From Linnemannia elongata (taxonomy: Eukaryota; Mortierellomycota; Mortierellomycetes; Mortierellales; Mortierellaceae), in assembly GCA_036320915.1 (NCBI GenBank), contig JAXBDG010000002.1, forward strand, positions 868,001 through 932,000: a DNA stretch of 64,000 bases. The letters run 5' to 3'. The notes beneath the pieces were generated by a model, which worked only from the letters and a program-made list of their open reading frames with translations, had not been told where the DNA came from and did no database searches. Made by a program: the position numbers and the translations under genes. Position 1 is the stretch's first letter; the number at the start of each line of letters is the position of its first letter. Of the stretch, positions 59,689-64,000 are shown piece by piece.

Positions 59689-60615
59689 ATGTCTAGGAAA
59701 CCAGAGCGAGGCACAAAAGCAGGTACCCAGGCAACAGACCCCACCGTCCTACGTAATTGATCTCCCTCAGCCATCCTTCTCCAGCCTTTGATTAACTGAA
59801 CCCATACTCACTCATTCCTCCTTGCCCTCTCCACAAAAGCTCCCAAGGTGCTGGACCCAGAGGCCAGGAGACGCCAGCTCAGACACCACCTAGACTCTCT
59901 AGAACGCGACAACTTTGTCGCTCTCAACGAATACGAAGCGATCATCGCCACCGCAGCAGCTGCAGCAACCGCACAAGGACCCATTAGTCTGACCCACACC
60001 AACCTTGACCCCCTCGGTCTTCTCCCTCCTCTCAGCCCTGCTGTCGGTTCCATCGTCGGCGGTGTCGTCGGAACTGTGGGCCCAGGAGCCGTTCTATCTC
60101 CTAACAACCCTGGAATTATCTCTGGAGGTCGAACTAAAAAGAATCAACAACTCAACATTGGTGCTGGAGGAGCCAACAGCAGCAATAGCAACAGCGGCAG
60201 TAATTTCAATCAAACTGCGATCCCTACTTCTGCACACGGACACAGGAAGCCGGTTCTACCTAGGAAACCGTTGAACCAGTTGTTGGATGAATCTGGCCTG
60301 GTGGCGCAGACGTTTCTTCAGGAACAGCAACAACAAGATGTTGTGCCCAATTATTTGACTGCGAATATGGGTCCCAGTCGATACCCTCAACGGAACTTTT
60401 GTTCTGTCTGTGGGTGGAAGGGTGTTTATCGGTGTAATCGCTGTGGTATGAGATATTGCGATCTCAAATGTCAAAAAACTCATAACGACACAAGGTATGG
60501 CACTCGATTGTCTTCGCTTATTATTTTTGGTTACTATCGATATGTTTGGATTCTAACAACTTTTTCGTGCTTTCACGATCCTGTCTTTAATAGATGCATG
60601 AAGTTCACTATTTAA
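59689..60615 (+). CDS. VPS71: HIT-type zinc-finger protein, Vps71/ZNHIT1 (SWR1 subunit)
   Basis: Exons 59689-59722, 59840-60494 and 60594-60615 give 236 residues. The N-terminal helix KVLDPEARRRQLRHHLDSLE and the motif LDESGL, PNYLTANMGPSRYPQR match ZNHIT1. The C-terminal HIT finger has FCSVCG, YRCNRCG, YCDLKCQKTH and ends RCMKFTI, as in human ZNHIT1 (RCLKWTV). The last Cys of the finger is in the 22-nt last exon. An Ala/Gly/Asn-rich insert of ~90 residues in the middle is longer than in animal forms. In the SWR1 complex it is needed for H2A.Z deposition. Confidence 0.92.
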
Positions 60616-60751
60616 TAGAATCGAGCAAACTTGTTGTAACATAAAAACTGTACCATATCATACACACGATCAAACTCAGAGGATGGCATTATGTGATTTA
60701 TTCAGCGAAAGAAAAAAGAAAACAAAGTAGGATGAAATGAAAAAACTGCGT

Positions 60752-62621
60752 CTAGAATCGTCCGCCAGGGTGTCCAGGGGCCATGCCTGGTGGGAAGGGC
60801 TGCTGTGGAGGGTGTCCTGCTGGCGGTGCCCCACCCTGCTGCTGCTGAGGAGGAGGCACAGGCTGAGGATGACCGCCCAAGAGCTCCTGCAGTTTCTTTT
60901 GGTTCTTGGCCGTCATGTAGTGGAAGACGGCCTCGTTGACCCACTGTTGGTTGTAGAAATCCGCCCGCCTCTGCTCCTCCAAATTGACATGCGACTCTCC
61001 CAGAATCACCTCCAGATCTCTGCTCTGCGAGGCCACCCAGCGGTCCAAGAAATCGGCAGGGTCATTGGCGAACCGTAACAAGAAATCCCGCTTGGTCTTG
61101 GAGTTTTGCATGCTCTGGATGTATTGCATGATCTGCTCGTCCTGTGCGTGAATCTGTTTTGGGAGGGTGTTGTTGGCGGCGTTGAGGGACGTTGACGAGA
61201 GCAGGTTGCTGATCTTGCTCTTAAATGTTGGGTCGTCCAGTTCCACGTCCAAATCGTAACAGTGTGAAGAGAGGTGATAGGGCTTGTCCACCCGAACGGT
61301 ATACTCCAGCACAATTGGGTCGGGAGGCGACAAGAACCGTCCGATCAATTCTGGAAGTGCTGGGAAAGAGATCTTGGGTTGGCCAAAAAGCTAGAGGAGA
61401 GATAGAAAATGGAGGTAACGATGATGAGTTGACATGTTGGAGTATAGGCGAATGAATACAAAATTGATAAGACTATCCAGGCACCGGGCGATCACAATGT
61501 CTTACAGTGGCGAGCTTCTGGTCGCAGTTAATGTTCCGCTTGTCCTCTGGATCCTGCAGTTGGTGGAACTTGATGTATTGCCACAACGCCATCATGATAC
61601 CGGGTCTCGTCTCCACATCGATCGCCAAGACATCCGCCAGCTCCGGGCTCAATTTGAAACGCTCAGGTGAATTGTCGACGTGAAGAATGACCTTAACCTT
61701 CACATTCTCGTCGCCATGTCGCTTGATCTCAAATCCATCGACATCTGCCTGGTTAGCAGACTTGTGCCATTCCACAAAGTTGCCGTTGGGATACAAATTC
61801 GAGTCGCGCTCCAACTCAATCATCACCGATCGAAAGAAACTGGAAAACTTCCTGCTCGTTTGTTTGTTCTTGTACGCAGATGCATTTGCCTCCTATTACA
61901 TCGATAAGAATCGTATGAGCGTGGTGTCAACGATCAGTTTGATATATGTCTCCCAATAAGTTTTTGCAATTCCTAATGGTGAACTGGAGGGTACGTACAT
62001 CTACAAGACGTCCCTCGACTTTGAGCGTCCATGAGGGTGTTGGTCCGCTATCCAGTCTAGGCTCGTCATCGTCCGATTCGGGCGTTTCCTGGTCGTGTGA
62101 AAGGTTGGAGATAAAGATGCGAAGAGTACGCTTGGTCTATTTGGCAACAAGTAAAAAAATTGTCCTTGTTAGATACCGGTGAACAAATCAGCGATTCCTC
62201 GACCGTTGACGCGTGCAGCAAATGTCTGAGTGTACGGTGTGGTACAGGTTCAGTACCTTGACGGGCTTGTTGAGAGTCTCCTGCAAGTCCAGACGCTTCC
62301 TCATGATAGTGGCATCCAATTTCTTTTCAAACTCCAGGAGCTCCGTGTAAAGTTTCGACTCTGGGACAATCGCCTCAATCTGTTGAATATAACAATAAAG
62401 TGAGTAGTCAAGCATTAGAAAACAAGGACGCGCGAGGAAGGTGGAGAGGGATCATGATCGAGTGGTTGATGACAATAATAAGAGATAGAGTGTGTGTGTG
62501 TGTGAGGGGAGTAGAGGCGTGCCTTGGATGAGATTTGGTTGTCGTTTGGGCGTTTTCTCTTTGCCTTTGCGACGAGCAATGGCAGGTCTGGCGCCGAGGA
62601 GCGTTTCCTTGAGGGATCCAT
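60752..62621 (-). CDS. SNF12: SWI/SNF complex subunit Snf12/Rsc6 (BAF60/SMARCD, SWIB domain)
   Basis: Exons 62621-62523, 62379-62257, 62136-61999, 61892-61506 and 61390-60752 give 461 residues. Features: [20 protein letters not shown] and [14 protein letters not shown] (SMARCD N-terminal signature), [38 protein letters not shown], then the SWIB domain ([29 protein letters not shown]). A Pro/Gln/Gly-rich tail closes the protein. It is an accessory subunit of SWI/SNF-type nucleosome remodellers. Intron 1 (62380-62522) seems to use a GC donor (AAG then GCACGC). The join SSK to IEAIVPE is in phase, and reading on from exon 1 gives only a CA-repeat peptide. Confidence 0.92.
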
Positions 62622-62887
62622 TGTGTCTGTCTTTTTGTCCTGTTGGGCGTTGTGGATGAGTTGGAAAAGAGAGAGGCAGACACATACATTAAAAGGGACG
62701 GACAAAGCTGCCATTTATTTCCTTGCAACTCTGGATGATTTCAACGTCACTTTCACGCTTTCGAGAGCTGCAAGGAAATAATGGTCCGAAGAAGGACTCT
62801 CCATGGAGAACACATTATTTCCGATCCTGCCTTTCATCCCGCGCTCCTACCCTCCTCTCCACTCCTTCCTCACAAAACACAGTAGAC
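62622..62887. promoter_or_regulatory. Short divergent promoter between SNF12 and the NDUFA3 homologue
   Basis: 266 bp separate the two start codons. It contains a direct or inverted pair around 62725-62780 (TTGCAACTCTGG and GCTGCAAGGAAATAA). No named element was recognised. Confidence 0.45.
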
Positions 62888-63588
62888 ATGGTCCTCCAGT
62901 ACCTCGTAAGTCGCCAGACCTCGCAGGAAACCGACAACTTGGACAGATAACGAACCAGCCGCCATAACGACAAAACCTCCGACTTTCGCAAAAACCAACA
63001 ACAGAATTCGCTGACTGATCTATCATCTCCAGACGGCACACACGAAAGGAAGCACACTTCGGAAAATCCGAACACGCATGCTCTATACCTGCAGAATCAA
63101 CCACTGACAGCAATTCAACCCTCCAACTTCTTACTTTACCCTTTAACTAACTGTAGAGACGCAGCGCTCGGGATAGCCCATACATCTTCACCAGTTTCGT
63201 GGTTGCCGCTATCGGTAAGCAAAGGCTGCAGGAGTCTCAAATAATCAATTGAATTCGTCTCCGGCACGTGTACCTGAAGAAAAAACGATGCTTACTCCTC
63301 CGGACACTCTTCCAATTTGAAATAGGCCCCGTTCTCGTTGTCGGTGTCCCCGCTGTCCGCAAGAGCCAAGGATACGTCAGCCCTGCTCGCATCCCCGACA
63401 CCTACCCCTGTAAGCACTACCAGCTGTCTCGAGCGATCATTAATCATTCAGGGCACACCATTTGGCTCAATTGGTGATATCACAGATGAAAATCAACTAA
63501 CCAGAACACTGGTTCCTGCATCTGTATCATTTACTGTCAATTAGTGCCCCAGCGCGCTCGCAACCCTCCTTCCGGATATGAGGATTAA
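62888..63588 (+). CDS. NDUFA3: Mitochondrial complex I accessory subunit NDUFA3 / fungal 9.5 kDa
   Basis: Exons 62888-62905 (18 nt), 63157-63214, 63326-63409 and 63545-63588 give 67 residues: MVLQYL, RRSARDSPYIFTSFVVAAIG, PVLVVGVPAVRKSQGYVS, PARIPDTYPLPQRARN and PPSGYED. One membrane helix, a following KR-type basic patch, and the IPDTYP and GYED motifs match the fungal 9.5 kDa subunit. This is a single-pass accessory subunit of NADH:ubiquinone oxidoreductase in the inner membrane. Four small exons make it easy to miss. It is head-to-head with SNF12. Confidence 0.82.
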
Positions 63589-64000
63589 ACAACAAACCAA
63601 CCCATTTAAAACAGGAACGCCAACGACGCAGCATCTCGGACAGGATACCTAATGAACAGGAGAACGACTGAGAGTATCGCTGAAGGCTCTGACGACCATC
63701 AACAACACACACCCGCACCCACCAAACCACATACACCTCCCCTCCAATAGAAGAAGCACTCTTGCTAGGCATCAGTGGACGTCGATCAAATAAACAATTT
63801 TCACTCAAAAACTTGGACAACACTCATCTATGGATCTCAACCCTGTATCTAACACAGGAAAAGGAAAAGACTTCTTGCCCGTACACGACTCGTGCCACAA
63901 CGATTTTAATTGAAGTCCCCTTTGAGGAAAAGTGCCTTTTCCGCTCTCTGCAAAAATCAATTGAATGGTTGTAGTTACTCTCGTCTGGTCCCGTTCCTGG
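63589..64000. other. 3' flank at window edge
   Basis: Downstream of the NDUFA3 homologue. AT-balanced sequence; the frames seen have no similarity, and any next gene lies beyond the edge. Confidence 0.45.

Overview
The window is nuclear DNA of a filamentous fungus. Genes are dense on both strands, with many short introns (GT/AG ends, CTAAC- or CTNAN-like branch sites, pyrimidine tracts). All 26 protein genes reconstructed here look eukaryotic. A PduO-type cobalamin adenosyltransferase with a mitochondrial-type leader, together with Apd1-like, Dug3-like, Atg22 and Prm10-like proteins, points to an early-diverging lineage such as Mucoromycota/Mortierellomycotina rather than Dikarya. This placement is inference from gene content. 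No tRNA, rRNA, CRISPR array, virus or transposon was recognised. Exon boundaries below were derived by hand from splice sites, reading phase and family similarity; each complete model closes in frame.

Layout, 1-23 kb: 3' part of a large USP34/USP9X-type deubiquitinase (+); TlpA/thioredoxin-like protein (-); a 2.4 kb non-coding stretch; kinesin-6-like motor (+); Dug3-type glutamine amidotransferase (+); Atg22 vacuolar transporter (-).

Layout, 23-38 kb: Apd1/Aim32-type protein fused to a [2Fe-2S] ferredoxin (-); Prm10/ThrE-like transporter (-); cobalamin adenosyltransferase (+); acyl-protein thioesterase (-); Gly/Ala-rich orphan (+); ribosomal protein eL33 (+); Rad18 (-).

Layout, 37.5-38.8 kb: the most unusual locus, an apparently non-coding spliced transcript (+). 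Each of its three introns carries a copy of the same C/D-box-like small RNA. The copies share about 80 nt of core, have unrelated but self-complementary flanks, and show a compensatory change in an internal hairpin.

Layout, 39-64 kb: Tom6-like tail-anchored peptide (+); aldo/keto reductase (-); zinc-finger protein with repeated short motifs (-); nucleolar FKBP (+); DNA polymerase delta small subunit (-); secreted orphan (-); diacylglycerol-kinase-like lipid kinase (+); histone H3 (+); Bfr2 (-); Nop10 (+); HDAC-superfamily deacetylase (-); Vps71/ZNHIT1 (+); Snf12/BAF60 (-); complex I NDUFA3/9.5 kDa subunit (+).

Several pairs are head-to-head and probably share promoters: thioesterase/orphan, Rad18/snoRNA host, zinc finger/FKBP, Bfr2/Nop10, deacetylase/Vps71 and Snf12/NDUFA3. 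The last 11 kb is rich in chromatin and ribosome-biogenesis genes. Other notable points are three introns that appear to use GC-AG ends, several microexons (4-19 nt), and an intron splitting the WCxxC active site of the thioredoxin-like protein.
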